Shown here in pieces: positions 18,012 through 27,996 of a DNA stretch of 64,000 nt (its first letter is position 1; each line of letters starts with the position of its first letter). The notes below the pieces were generated by a model that had not been told where the DNA came from, did no database searches, and saw only the letters and a list, made by a program, of their open reading frames with translations. The translations under genes were made by a program, and so were the position numbers. This DNA comes from Myxococcales bacterium. Lineage in GTDB: Bacteria; Myxococcota_A; Polyangia; Polyangiales; Ga0077539. Where the stretch lies: the NCBI GenBank assembly GCA_016793325.1, contig JAEUKI010000076.1, positions 32,760-96,759 of the forward strand, written 5' to 3'.

Positions 18012-18701
18012 GTGACTTCAACTCGAACGAAGAAGTGGCTTGCTGTCGGTGTCGCGACATCAGCCCTCTTGGGCGGAGCTTTTGCTCTCCGCTCTACTCG
18101 CAGCCACGCTGCGGACCACTTGGATCCGCCGGGCCGCACCGACCCAGCAGCGATGCCCGCCGGCATGGACCGCAACGCGGACATCGCCGACGTGTACGCG
18201 TGGCACCGCGGTACTGGGGCGACCCAAACCGTCGTGCTCGCGCTCTCGTTCTCGGGACCCAACGCGCCAGCGGCGAACCAAGCGCTGCCCTGTGACCGCG
18301 ACGTGCTCTACAACATTCACGTCGGTGCAGGCGACACGCTCCCGGCCGCGGGCTCCGAGCGTGTGTTTCGTGTTCGCTTCGGACGCGACTCGGTCAACAA
18401 CTGCTTCGCCCGTTGGGAAGGGCTTCCTGGGACGACGGGGCCCGTCGTCACGCGCACCGAGACCAACATCGATCTCGGCGGAAACGTCCGAGCCTTCGCG
18501 GGTCTCCGCGACGACGCGTTCTTCTTCGACCTCCAGGGCTTCCGCGAGACGCTGGCGATGGGCCAGCTTCGCTTCGTCAACGATCGCGACTTCTTCGCCG
18601 GCAAGAACACGCCTGCGATCGTGATCGAAGTCCCCGCGACGGCCATCAACAACGGCCAGAACACCCTCCGCGTGTGGGCCACCACCGCGCGGGCTCGCTG
18701 A
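18012..18701 (+). CDS. DUF4331-type secreted protein, 229 aa
   Basis: The GTG at 18012 is chosen because CGGAGG sits five bases before it and a signal peptide follows directly; an in-frame ATG at 17982 lacks such a site. After signal cleavage (near SHAADH) the protein shows the DUF4331 opening: His/Asp-Pro cluster HLDPPGRTDP and then NADIADVYAW, matching the family pattern in which DITDVYAF follows a Ser-His-Arg-Glu-Ala-Pro start. DUF4331 proteins are exported and of unknown function. The chain is about half the usual family length; the next gene carries further DUF4331-like sequence, so the usual single protein may be split in two here. Likely co-transcribed with the gene 17 bases downstream. 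Confidence 0.82.
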   Translation: MTSTRTKKWLAVGVATSALLGGAFALRSTRSHAADHLDPPGRTDPAAMPAGMDRNADIADVYAWHRGTGATQTVVLALSFSGPNAPAANQALPCDRDVLYNIHVGAGDTLPAAGSERVFRVRFGRDSVNNCFARWEGLPGTTGPVVTRTETNIDLGGNVRAFAGLRDDAFFFDLQGFRETLAMGQLRFVNDRDFFAGKNTPAIVIEVPATAINNGQNTLRVWATTARAR

Positions 18702-18718
18702 GAGGAGCACCACAAATC

Positions 18719-19744
18719 ATGAAAACTCTTCGACTCAGCGCGCTCCTCGCGATCTCGGCGACGGTCATCGCCTGCGCTCCTCCTCCTCCTCCCGCGGACT
18801 CGGGCGTCGACACGGGCGTGACGACGGATTCGGGCGTCAACCCGACGGACACCGGCGTCGTGACCGACTCTGGCGTCACGCCGACGGACACGGGCGTTGG
18901 TCCGACCGACTCTGGTGTTCCTCCGACGGACGGCGGCGGCGGCGACAAGTGCACCGAGCTCTGCACCGCCGTGATCGGCGCGTGCACGGGCGCCAACGCG
19001 CAGTTCACGGACATGGCGGACTGCACCTCGTGGTGCGCCGGCGCGCGCATCCCCACGGGAACAGCCGGTGAAATGTCCGGCAACACGCTCGAGTGCCGCA
19101 TCTACCACGCCGGCGTCGCCCGCATGATGCCCGCCGTTCACTGCCCGCACGCCGGCCCGACCGGCGGCGAAGTGTGCGGCACCATCAACTTCAACGCGGG
19201 CGCCGTCACGGCGTTCACCCGCGTCGATCGCATGGGCATGCCCGCTGTCTCGACCGCGCTCGTCGGCTCTGCCCGCAAGAACGCGTTCAACGACGGCAAC
19301 CCCAACGACGACATGGGCTTCGCCGGTGACTTCGTCGGCTCGCTCACGGCGCTCCACACCGCGCTCGACGCCCGGCTCACCGCGGCGAACCTCACGCCGT
19401 GCAGCATGACCACGATGATCGGTGGCCTCCCCGAGTGCGTCGGCCAGACCTACGCGCCCGGCGCGTCGGTCGCCAGCCTCATCCTGCCGAACGACGCCAT
19501 CAAGCTCGTGCTCACGACCGCCTCGGGCTTCCCCAACGGCCGTCGCCTCCAAGACCCGGTCATCGACGTGACGCTCGCGGTGCTCTTGCTCCGCGTCAAC
19601 TCGTCGGGCCCGGGCACCTGCGCTGGCGGTATGTGCACCGCCGGAACGCTCGCGGGACTCCCGCTCAACCCGCCACGCAACGACGTGATGGGCGGCATGT
19701 TCCCCGACACGTTCCCGTACCTCCACCCGCCGCACCGCATGTAA
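18719..19744 (+). CDS. Lipoprotein with DSGV/PTDTGV linker and DUF4331-like C-terminal motif, 341 aa
   Basis: ATG at 18719 behind GAGAGGAG; the lipobox cysteine follows VIA. Residues ~25-80 are a Thr/Asp/Gly/Val repeat (PTDTGVVTDSGV). Then come a Cys-rich segment (CTELCTAVIGACTG, CTSWCAG) and a long globular part. Near the C-terminus, GFPNGRRLQDPVIDVTL matches the conserved NGR-x-x-x-D-x-V-x-D pattern of DUF4331 proteins, and the sequence ends in a His/Pro-rich tail. It therefore looks like the partner, or second half, of the preceding DUF4331-type protein, displayed from the outer membrane. A strong hairpin terminator follows at 19792. Confidence 0.85.
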   Translation: MKTLRLSALLAISATVIACAPPPPPADSGVDTGVTTDSGVNPTDTGVVTDSGVTPTDTGVGPTDSGVPPTDGGGGDKCTELCTAVIGACTGANAQFTDMADCTSWCAGARIPTGTAGEMSGNTLECRIYHAGVARMMPAVHCPHAGPTGGEVCGTINFNAGAVTAFTRVDRMGMPAVSTALVGSARKNAFNDGNPNDDMGFAGDFVGSLTALHTALDARLTAANLTPCSMTTMIGGLPECVGQTYAPGASVASLILPNDAIKLVLTTASGFPNGRRLQDPVIDVTLAVLLLRVNSSGPGTCAGGMCTAGTLAGLPLNPPRNDVMGGMFPDTFPYLHPPHRM

Positions 19745-19791
19745 TCGTCCGCGGCGATCCGCCGCTGGATTTACAGGCGATACGCGCATCG

Positions 19792-19838
19792 ACGCCGCTC
19801 GCGAAACGCACGTTTCACGAGCGGCGTTGTTGTATTTC
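19792..19838 (+). terminator. Rho-independent terminator after the DUF4331 pair
   Basis: A 16-bp stem with one mismatch: ACGCCGCTCGCGAAAC (19792-19807) pairs with GTTTCACGAGCGGCGT (19812-19827) around a GCAC loop, followed by the T-rich TGTTGTATTT. It ends the unit at 18012-19744 and isolates the next operon. Confidence 0.75.
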
Positions 19839-19908
19839 GAGGGGCGTTGATTCCGTGTTCGACGCGGTCGTAACTCTCGTCGAAGCTGTGGCATACACCC
19901 CTTCGTCC

Positions 19909-21264
19909 ATGCGCACTCATCGCTCTGTTGCTTCGACTTCGCTCGCGCTGTGCGCGCTCTCGCTCCTCGCGTGCCAACGAAGTCAGCCGCTCGACCCGGC
20001 GCGACCCGTCGTTGTCGCGCGGCGCGACGCAGCGCCGGCCGCAGACGCGAGCTCGTCGAACACCGACGCGAGCGCGGACGCGGCTCCTGCAGCGAGGCTC
20101 GACCCAGCTTCGGCGACGCGGGTCGCCGCCCTCGATGACGAGATTCGAAGCCTCGAGCGCCTCGCCGCCGCGCGCGCGGACAACTGGATCGACCTCGAGA
20201 CCGTCGCGTCGCGCTACCTCGAGCGCGTCGCCCTCACGGCGGACTACGAAGACTACCGCCGCGCCGAAGACGCGATCGACCGCGCGTTTCGCAAGGGAAA
20301 CGGGATGGGTCCGTTCCTCCTCCGCGCGCAGCTCAACTACACGCTCCACAGGCTCGACCGCGTCACGGCCGATGTCGACGCGGTGCTGCGCGGCGCGATC
20401 GTTCAACCCACGGTGCGCGCGGCGGCCGAAGAGCTCCGCGCAAACGTGCTCTTTCACACGGGGCGCTACGACGAGGCTCGCGCGGCGTACGAGCGCCTCG
20501 TGCGCGAAGAGCGCTCGGCCGAGCGCCTCGCGGCCCTCGCGCAATACCAGTGGAAGACCGGTGATTTCGCGGGCGCCGATCGCCTCCTCGCCGAAGCGCA
20601 GCGCGTCGCGCAACGCCGGTCGCCAGAGGTCCGCGCGTGGCTCTGCCTCGTGCGAGGGCTGCTCGAGCTCGACCGCGGACGGTGGCCCGACGCGCTCTCG
20701 CACTACCGCGAAGGGCTCGTTCTTCGACCCGGATACTGGCTGCTCGAAGAGCACGAGGCCGAGGCCATGACGCTCATGGGCGAGGGCGCAAGGACGCTCC
20801 CGAAGTACCTCGACCTCATCGAGCGCACGAACAACCCCGAGTTCATGGACGCTGCGGCGGACATCCTCGCCAAGCGCGGTGAGCGCGACGCGGCCGCGCG
20901 TTGGGTGGCCCGCGCGAGGGCCATCTACGACGAGCGGCTGCGGAGGTTTCCCGAGGCGGTCGCAGGGCACGCGGTCGAGCACTTTCTCGAGCACGATCCG
21001 CAGCGCGCGGTCGCGATCGCCGAGGCCAACGTGCGCGCTCGGCCTGGAGGCGAAGCGCAGGTGCACCTCGCGCGAGCGCTCTTCGCCGTGGGCCGACGAG
21101 ACGACGCGAAGGCCACGATCGATCGCGCGCTCGCGTCGCGCTGGCGCACCGCAGAGCTCTACGAGTGCGCCTCGCGCATCTATGAAGCGCTCGGACAACG
21201 CGCGGTCGCCGCGGCTCACAAGCAGCGGGCGCTCGCGCTCAACCCGCACGCGTTCGACGAGTGA
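19909..21264 (+). CDS. TPR lipoprotein, 451 aa
   Basis: ATG at 19909 gives a lipoprotein signal (MRTHRSVASTSLALCALSLLAC). After an Asp/Ala/Ser linker (~30-65) the rest is tetratricopeptide-like helix pairs, for example GRYDEARAAYERLVREERSA and GRWPDALSHYREGLVLRPGY. TPR lipoproteins act as scaffolds in the periplasm. The stop shares a base with the next start (TGATG), and the next gene overlaps the third by ATGA. The order TPR lipoprotein, beta-propeller, cytochrome c suggests one secreted complex with a redox step, the TPR protein being the assembly or docking part. That role is inference. Confidence 0.85.
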   Translation: MRTHRSVASTSLALCALSLLACQRSQPLDPARPVVVARRDAAPAADASSSNTDASADAAPAARLDPASATRVAALDDEIRSLERLAAARADNWIDLETVASRYLERVALTADYEDYRRAEDAIDRAFRKGNGMGPFLLRAQLNYTLHRLDRVTADVDAVLRGAIVQPTVRAAAEELRANVLFHTGRYDEARAAYERLVREERSAERLAALAQYQWKTGDFAGADRLLAEAQRVAQRRSPEVRAWLCLVRGLLELDRGRWPDALSHYREGLVLRPGYWLLEEHEAEAMTLMGEGARTLPKYLDLIERTNNPEFMDAAADILAKRGERDAAARWVARARAIYDERLRRFPEAVAGHAVEHFLEHDPQRAVAIAEANVRARPGGEAQVHLARALFAVGRRDDAKATIDRALASRWRTAELYECASRIYEALGQRAVAAAHKQRALALNPHAFDE

Positions 21265-22421
21265 TGCGACCGTGGGCCACAGCTTCGACGCTCCTCTGCG
21301 CGCTCACGATGCAGTGCGCGTCGCCGCTCGCGTGGCCTGAAGAAGCGCGCAACATCGAGTACCCGCGCGGGGGCGTTGTCGCGTTCGTGCTCGACGCATC
21401 CGCGGACGAGCTCGTCGTCGTGGACCTCGCGTCGGAGGGCGGCCGCGTGCTCGCGAAGGTGCCCGTGCGGCTCGACCCGATCGCGTCGAGCGGTCCGTCT
21501 GCGGTCGTCGTGGATCGCTCGCGAAGAGCGCTCTTTGTCGCGCTCGCGCCGCCGATTCCACCGCACCCGCCGGGGCCTCACTCGACGCACGTCCTCGTGC
21601 CCCAAGACGGAACGCTCCTCTCGCTCTCGCTCGACACGCTGCGCGAGCGGGCGCGGGCGCGCACCGAGCCCTACTCGTCGGCGCTCGTTTTGTCCGACGA
21701 TCGCTCGTCGCTGTGGGTCGCGAGCTTCGAGTATCTGCGCGCGCTCGACGCGCGAGTTCCCGTCGAGATGCGCGGGGGCGCGGTGACCGTGTTCGACGCT
21801 GACACCCTCGCGCCGCTCGCGACCGGAAGACCGTGCCTCGTGCCCGCGGCGATCGCCGAAGGAGCCACCGCGGATCGCGCCTGGATCGCGTGCTTCGGCG
21901 AGGACGCAGCAGCGTCCGTCGAGCGTCAGGGGCGCTCGATCGCGCGCGTTGGGTCTGCCTCGGTCGGCGAAAACCCCGGTCGCTACCCCGCGATTCGATT
22001 CGCGCCCGAGCACCTCGCGCTCGACGCCGCGCGCGGCCGCGTGTGGGTCGCCAACCACGACTCGCGCGAGCTCGTCTCGCTCTCGATCGCCGATGGAACG
22101 ATCGCCGCGCGCGTCCCGCTCGGCGCGAAGCCCTCGCGCCCCCTCGTCGAAGGGTCGACCACCTTCGTCGCGACGCGCGAGCCCGGCGCGCTCGTTCGCA
22201 TCGCGGACGACACGATCGCGGGTCGCCTCGTCCTCGATGAAAACGTGTGCGTCGAGCCGAGGGCCGTCGCTCGCGCCGACGGCGGCCGGCGCTTCGTGTT
22301 GTGCGCGGGCGACGAGCGAAGGGCCGGAGCGCTCGTCGAAGTGTCGTCCGACGGAGCCGCGGTGCTTCGACGATTTGCCGTCGGCCAACGCCCTGCGGCC
22401 GTGACGCTCTTTTCGCCATGA
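21264..22421 (+). CDS. YVTN-type beta-propeller lipoprotein, 385 aa
   Basis: A signal sequence ends in a lipobox-like Cys (LTMQC). The mature chain shows propeller blades with the typical surface-repeat rhythm: VAFVLDASADELVVVDLAS, SSLWVASFEYLRALDA, GRVWVANHDSRELVSLSI, STTFVATREPGALVRI and RRFVLCAGDERRAGALVEV. Such propellers bind ligands or partners, and related ones accompany periplasmic cytochromes in oxidation systems. It starts at the ATG sharing one base with the upstream stop; a GTG one codon earlier is equally possible. No metal-binding or catalytic residues can be assigned with confidence. Confidence 0.8.
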   Translation: MRPWATASTLLCALTMQCASPLAWPEEARNIEYPRGGVVAFVLDASADELVVVDLASEGGRVLAKVPVRLDPIASSGPSAVVVDRSRRALFVALAPPIPPHPPGPHSTHVLVPQDGTLLSLSLDTLRERARARTEPYSSALVLSDDRSSLWVASFEYLRALDARVPVEMRGGAVTVFDADTLAPLATGRPCLVPAAIAEGATADRAWIACFGEDAAASVERQGRSIARVGSASVGENPGRYPAIRFAPEHLALDAARGRVWVANHDSRELVSLSIADGTIAARVPLGAKPSRPLVEGSTTFVATREPGALVRIADDTIAGRLVLDENVCVEPRAVARADGGRRFVLCAGDERRAGALVEVSSDGAAVLRRFAVGQRPAAVTLFSP

Positions 22422-23137
22422 ACACCCCGCGCGCGAAGCTCACAGCGCTCGTCGTGCTCTTGGGAGCGCTCGCCGCCCGCTGCGCGCCGTCGATCGACCG
22501 CGACCCGCTCGATGACCCGACGATCTCGCGCTCGCGCTTCAACGCGTTTCGCTGCACGACGTGCCACGCGATCGGCGCTGGCGACCCGCGCATCCTGCCC
22601 GGCGCGAGGCTCGACGGAGCGCTCGCGCGTCGGTCATTTTGGGGCGGCGCGATCGCGACGGCGCGCGGCGCGGTCGACGAGTGCTTCGCTCACTTCATGC
22701 GCGGCGACTCGCTCGACCGCGAGCCCGACGCCGAGGCGCGCTTGCTGCGGAGGTTGTCGGAGCTTCGCGCCGTGTCGGGCGCGCTAACAGACACAGTGCC
22801 GTTTACGGTGGTGAGCGAGACCGCGCCGCCGACGGGCGGCGATCGCGCGCGGGGAAGGGACCTCTACGATCGCGCGTGCGGCTATTGTCACGGCGCCCCG
22901 CACACCGGCGAGGGGCGCGTGGGCGCGACCACGTCGGTGCTTCCGGAAGACACCGAGCGCAGCCACCCGAGCGCGTCGGGCTACACGATCGAGACGCTTC
23001 GGCACACGTTCGTGCACAAAGTGCGGCTCGGGTCGTTTCGAGGATTCGCGGGCACGATGCCGCCGTTTTCGCGCGAGGTCCTCTCGGACGAGGACGTCGT
23101 CGACATCGTCGCGTACCTCGACCCGACGCTGCGCTGA
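22418..23137 (+). CDS. Dihaem c-type cytochrome lipoprotein, 239 aa
   Basis: Two CxxCH haem-attachment motifs are visible: CTTCH (46-50) and CGYCH (154-158). Residues 150-239 form a standard class I cytochrome c domain, with MPPF supplying a likely methionine ligand and SDEDVVDIVAYL the closing helix. The first haem domain lies in a shorter, unusual ~90-residue region. A lipobox-like Cys at 22 suggests membrane attachment. It would carry electrons in the periplasm. The ATGA overlap with the propeller gene puts it in the same operon; what it oxidises or reduces is unknown. No copper or quinone site is visible in the neighbours. Confidence 0.9.
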   Translation: MNTPRAKLTALVVLLGALAARCAPSIDRDPLDDPTISRSRFNAFRCTTCHAIGAGDPRILPGARLDGALARRSFWGGAIATARGAVDECFAHFMRGDSLDREPDAEARLLRRLSELRAVSGALTDTVPFTVVSETAPPTGGDRARGRDLYDRACGYCHGAPHTGEGRVGATTSVLPEDTERSHPSASGYTIETLRHTFVHKVRLGSFRGFAGTMPPFSREVLSDEDVVDIVAYLDPTLR

Positions 23138-23159
23138 CGCGCGCGTTGTCTGCCCGCGA

Positions 23160-24416
23160 GTGAAGACAGCGTCGTGTTGTACGCTCGCGCGCATCGTGAC
23201 CGAACCCGCCCCGAGCCCCGCCCAGGGAACCTACGATCGCGCCTTCGCCCCGCTCGCCGAGCGCTTCGCGAAGCAACTCGAGACCCAAGAGGTCGGCGCG
23301 TCGCTGTGCGTCTATCACCGAGGCGAGCGCGTTGTTGATTTGTGGGGAGGTTTTTCAAATGTCCAGACGGGCGCTCGTTGGCAGAGCGACACGCGCGCGT
23401 TGGTGTTCTCCGTCACCAAGGGCCTCGCGGCGATGGCGACGCTGCTGCTCACCGACCGCGGCGAGCTCGAGCTCGACGCCCCCGTGGCCGCGTACTGGCC
23501 GTCGTTCGCGAAGGCGGGCAAGGGCGCGATCACCGTTCGCACGCTGCTCAATCACCGGGCGGGCCTCGCCGTGCTCGACAAGCGGCTCGAGCTCGTCGAC
23601 TGCTTGCAGCCCGAGCGCTATGCGCTGGTGCTCGACGCGATGGAGTCGCAGTCGCCTGGGTGGGAGCCAGGCGCGGCGCAGGGGTACCACGCCGTCAGCT
23701 ACGGGATGTTCATCCGTGAGCTCTTCGAGCGCGTCTCGCGCGAGCGATTGGGCGCGTTCTTGCGGCGCGAAATCTTCGACCCCCTCGGCTCGGACGCGCG
23801 CCTCGGAACGGGTCCCGAAGAAGATCACCGCGTCGCCGAGCTCTACCCGCCCTCGATCGCCGATCGCGCCGTCGAGATGGCCAAGCTGTTCGCGCGCGAC
23901 CCGGACGCTCCCGAGATCGCCATCGCGAAGAACATCGCCTCGCGTCGGTCGATCGTTCGTGGGGCGTTCGACAACCCGCGCACCGGCGCGAAGACCATTT
24001 CTGCGTACGCGGACGTTCGCGTGCGTCGAAGCGAACTGGCGTGGGCGTCGGCGACGGCGAGCGCCCGCGGGCTCGCGCGCGCGTACTTGCCGTTTTCTCA
24101 GGGCGGATCGCACGCGGGACGGCAGTACGTGAAGCCCTCGACGCTCGCGCCGCTGTACGAGCGACAGAGCTTCTCTCCGCGCGATCGCGTGCTGCACAAG
24201 CCGCTCGGCTGGTCGCAGGGGTTTCTCAAAGAAGACCTCGGCGTGTTCGGCCCGACGCGCGAAGCCTTCGGTCACGCGGGGATGGGCGGCGCCCTCGGCT
24301 GGTGCGATCCCGTCCATCAGCTCACGTTCGGCTACGTGATGAACAAGCTCGATTGGCGTGTGCGTTCGCCGCGGTCGCTCGCGCTGTGCGCCGCGCTCTA
24401 CGAGTGTGTGCGATAG
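23160..24416 (+). CDS. Serine hydrolase, class C beta-lactamase/EstB family, 418 aa
   Basis: The catalytic SxxK motif is SVTK (S84, K87). A Tyr in GYHAVSYG (Y176) matches the second catalytic motif of EstB-like esterases, and HAGMGG near the C-terminus stands where beta-lactamases have KTG. VDLWGG near residue 60 is also typical. These enzymes cleave esters, lactones or D-amino-acid peptides; the natural substrate is unknown, and resistance to beta-lactams should not be assumed. No clear signal peptide, so probably cytoplasmic. GTG at 23160 is given as start; GTG at 23196 (TEPAPS) is possible. It is convergent with the monooxygenase gene. Confidence 0.87.
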   Translation: MKTASCCTLARIVTEPAPSPAQGTYDRAFAPLAERFAKQLETQEVGASLCVYHRGERVVDLWGGFSNVQTGARWQSDTRALVFSVTKGLAAMATLLLTDRGELELDAPVAAYWPSFAKAGKGAITVRTLLNHRAGLAVLDKRLELVDCLQPERYALVLDAMESQSPGWEPGAAQGYHAVSYGMFIRELFERVSRERLGAFLRREIFDPLGSDARLGTGPEEDHRVAELYPPSIADRAVEMAKLFARDPDAPEIAIAKNIASRRSIVRGAFDNPRTGAKTISAYADVRVRRSELAWASATASARGLARAYLPFSQGGSHAGRQYVKPSTLAPLYERQSFSPRDRVLHKPLGWSQGFLKEDLGVFGPTREAFGHAGMGGALGWCDPVHQLTFGYVMNKLDWRVRSPRSLALCAALYECVR

Positions 24417-24424
24417 ACGTTTCG

Positions 24425-26719
24425 CTACGCCTCGAGCGCGAGCAGCTCTTTGGTGCGCTGGAGGTTCTTCTCGTACTGGGCGCGGGCCGAGCCGTACTGC
24501 ACGGGCCAGTCGATCGCCGTGTGACCGAGGTCCGCCGCGGCGTGCAGCGTCCAGTACGGATCGGCGAGGTGCGGGCGCGCGAGCGAGCAGAGGTCCGCGC
24601 GGCCTGCGGCGACGATCGTGTTGATGTGGTCGTGCTCGAAGATGTTTCCCACGGCGATCGTCGGGACGCCGAGGTCGTTGCGGATGCGATCGCTGAAGGG
24701 AACTTGAAACATCCGCCCGTACACAGGCCGCTCGTCTTTGACGACCTGCCCCGACGAGACGTGAATGATGTCCGCGCCCTCGAGCTTGAAGCGCCGCGCG
24801 ACCTCCGTGGCCACGTCGGGCGTGAGTCCCTTGGGAGCCCAATCGTGCGCGGAGATGCGCACCGACATCGGCTTGTTCGCGGGCCACGCAGCGCGCATCG
24901 CGCGAAACACCGCGAGGGGAAAGCGCATGCGATTGTCCAGCGATCCGCCGTGCTCGTCCGTACGCTGGTTGGTCAACGGCGAGATGAAGCTCGACAAGAG
25001 GTACCCGTGCGCCGCGTGGAGCTCGACCATGTCGAACCCCGCGCGCTCGGCGCGCTCGGTGGCCGCGACGAACTGCGCGAGCACGCGCTCCATGTCCGCC
25101 TCGGTCATCGCGCGCGGCGTCTGCGAGACGCCAGGGATGTACGGGATGGGCGAGGGGGCGACGAGCTCCCAGCCGCCGCTGTCGAGCGGCTGGTCCATCC
25201 CCTCCCACGCGAGCTTGGTCGCGCCCTTGCGTCCAGCGTGCCCGAGCTGGATCGCGATCTTCGCTTTTGAATGCTGGTGCACAAAATCAACGACGCGCTT
25301 CCACTGCGCGACGTGCTCTTCTGTGTACAGCCCGGTGCAGCCCGGGGTGATCCGCGCGTCCGGCGCGACGTCGGTCATCTCGGTGAAGATCAGCCCAGCG
25401 CCGCCCATCGCGCGGCTGCCGTAGTGAACGACGTGAAAATCACCGGGTGTCCCGTCGGTCGCGGAGTACATGCACATGGGCGAGACGACGACGCGGTTGG
25501 CCACGGTCATCTCGCGCAGCGAAAACGGCGTGAACATCGGCGGGACGGGCGCGCCGAGCACGCCGCTGCGCGCCGAGCAGAACCGGTCGAGCGAGGCGAC
25601 GTACGCCGGGTCGCGGAGCTTCTGGTTTTCGTAGCCGACGCGCTGGCTGCCTGTGAGCAGCGAGAAGACGAACTGCTCGGGCTCGAGCTTGACGTATCGG
25701 TCGATCTCTTCGAACCACGTCATGCGGTTGCGCGCGGCGCTCTGGAGCTTGAGCGCCTCGACCTCGCGCTCGGCCTGGTACTTCGCGAGCCGCGTGGGGA
25801 CATCGCCGTCGGTGCTGGTGAGCACGCTGACGAGCGAGATCGCGTCCTCCATCGCGAGCTTGGTCCCCGAGCCGATCGAGAAGTGCGCGGTGTGCGCCGC
25901 GTCGCCGAGCAGGACGACGTTGTTGCGAAACCATCGCTCGCACAACACGCGGTTGAACTTGAGCCACGAGGCCGAGCCGCGCAGGTGCTTGGCGTTGGAC
26001 ACGAGGGGGTTTCCGTCGAGCAGGTCCGCGAAGAGGCGCTCGCAGAAGCGTACGGACTCGTCTTGCTCGAGCGACTCGAGGCCCGCGGCCTTCCACGTCT
26101 CTTCGGGGGTCTCGACGATGAACGTCGACCACTCGTCGTCGAACCGATACGCGTGGAGGTTGAACCAACCCCACTCGGTCTCTTTGAACGCGAACGTGAA
26201 CGCGTCGAGCTTCTTGCGCGTCCCGAGCCAGATGAACCGACAGCGTCCCTGCGCGATCCGCGGGTTGAAGTGCTCTTCGTACGTCGAGCGCGCCATCGAG
26301 TGAACGCCGTCCGCGCCGATCACGAGGTCGTACTGCTTCTCGAACAGCCCGAGCGACTGAACGTGCGTCTGAAACTTCAGCTCGACCCCGAGCTCGCTCG
26401 CGCGACGCTGAAAGATCTCGAGGAGCTTCTTGCGGCCGATACCGCAGAATCCATGGCCGCTCGACGTGATCTTTCGGTCCTTGAAGAACACGTCGATGTC
26501 GTCCCAGTGCCGAAACGACTGCTCGATCTCGTCGACCACCTTCGGGTCCTGCGCGCGAAAGCCCCCCATGGTCTTGTCCGAGAAGACCACGCCCCAGCCG
26601 AACGTGTCGTCGGCCTTGTTGCGCTCGATCACGGTGATCTCTGCGCGCGGGTCGGCCTTCTTCATCAAGATCGAGAAATAGAGGCCCGCGGGGCCTCCTC
26701 CCAAACATGCGATGCGCAT
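24425..26719 (-). CDS. 2-aminobenzoyl-CoA monooxygenase/reductase-like bifunctional flavoenzyme, 764 aa
   Basis: Two flavoprotein domains are fused. Residues ~1-385 are an aromatic-ring hydroxylase: FAD loop GGGPAG (7-12), acidic end VIERN, and GDAAHTAHFSIGSG (~285), the second FAD motif. Residues ~395-764 are an Old-Yellow-Enzyme NADH:flavin oxidoreductase (MFTPFSLREMTVANRVVVSP, GHAGRKG, HAAHGYLLSSF, NRTDEHGGSL-like loop). This architecture is known from anthraniloyl-CoA monooxygenase/reductase of Azoarcus and from salicylyl-CoA 5-hydroxylase. The gene lies 51 bases downstream of tryptophan 2,3-dioxygenase. Tryptophan breakdown yields anthranilate, which favours the aminobenzoyl-CoA assignment (inference). 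The CoA ligase and kynureninase are not in the window. Confidence 0.87.
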   Translation of the reverse strand: MRIACLGGGPAGLYFSILMKKADPRAEITVIERNKADDTFGWGVVFSDKTMGGFRAQDPKVVDEIEQSFRHWDDIDVFFKDRKITSSGHGFCGIGRKKLLEIFQRRASELGVELKFQTHVQSLGLFEKQYDLVIGADGVHSMARSTYEEHFNPRIAQGRCRFIWLGTRKKLDAFTFAFKETEWGWFNLHAYRFDDEWSTFIVETPEETWKAAGLESLEQDESVRFCERLFADLLDGNPLVSNAKHLRGSASWLKFNRVLCERWFRNNVVLLGDAAHTAHFSIGSGTKLAMEDAISLVSVLTSTDGDVPTRLAKYQAEREVEALKLQSAARNRMTWFEEIDRYVKLEPEQFVFSLLTGSQRVGYENQKLRDPAYVASLDRFCSARSGVLGAPVPPMFTPFSLREMTVANRVVVSPMCMYSATDGTPGDFHVVHYGSRAMGGAGLIFTEMTDVAPDARITPGCTGLYTEEHVAQWKRVVDFVHQHSKAKIAIQLGHAGRKGATKLAWEGMDQPLDSGGWELVAPSPIPYIPGVSQTPRAMTEADMERVLAQFVAATERAERAGFDMVELHAAHGYLLSSFISPLTNQRTDEHGGSLDNRMRFPLAVFRAMRAAWPANKPMSVRISAHDWAPKGLTPDVATEVARRFKLEGADIIHVSSGQVVKDERPVYGRMFQVPFSDRIRNDLGVPTIAVGNIFEHDHINTIVAAGRADLCSLARPHLADPYWTLHAAADLGHTAIDWPVQYGSARAQYEKNLQRTKELLALEA

Positions 26720-26770
26720 CGTCGCTCTCTCGTCGGTGTGGTCGAAGTGAGTGAGTACAGTCGGTTTTGA

Positions 26771-27892
<1,122 letters not shown>

Positions 27893-27996
27893 GGGCGCGA
27901 GTGTGCCGACCGTTGTTTCGCGAGCACAAGTGCAAGCGCTGCGTATCGCCGGCGCAAGACGTTGACGACGCACGAAGTGACGCGCGGCGCGCTGCG

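Noticed and set aside
23160..24416. Beta-lactam resistance gene
   Set aside because: SxxK and Tyr motifs are those of EstB-like esterases and the KTG motif is HAG. No export signal is seen, so resistance is not supported.
24425..26719. Fusion of two genes caused by a sequencing error
   Set aside because: The two flavin domains are joined by normal coding sequence, and the same two-domain architecture is known in aminobenzoyl-CoA and salicylyl-CoA hydroxylases.
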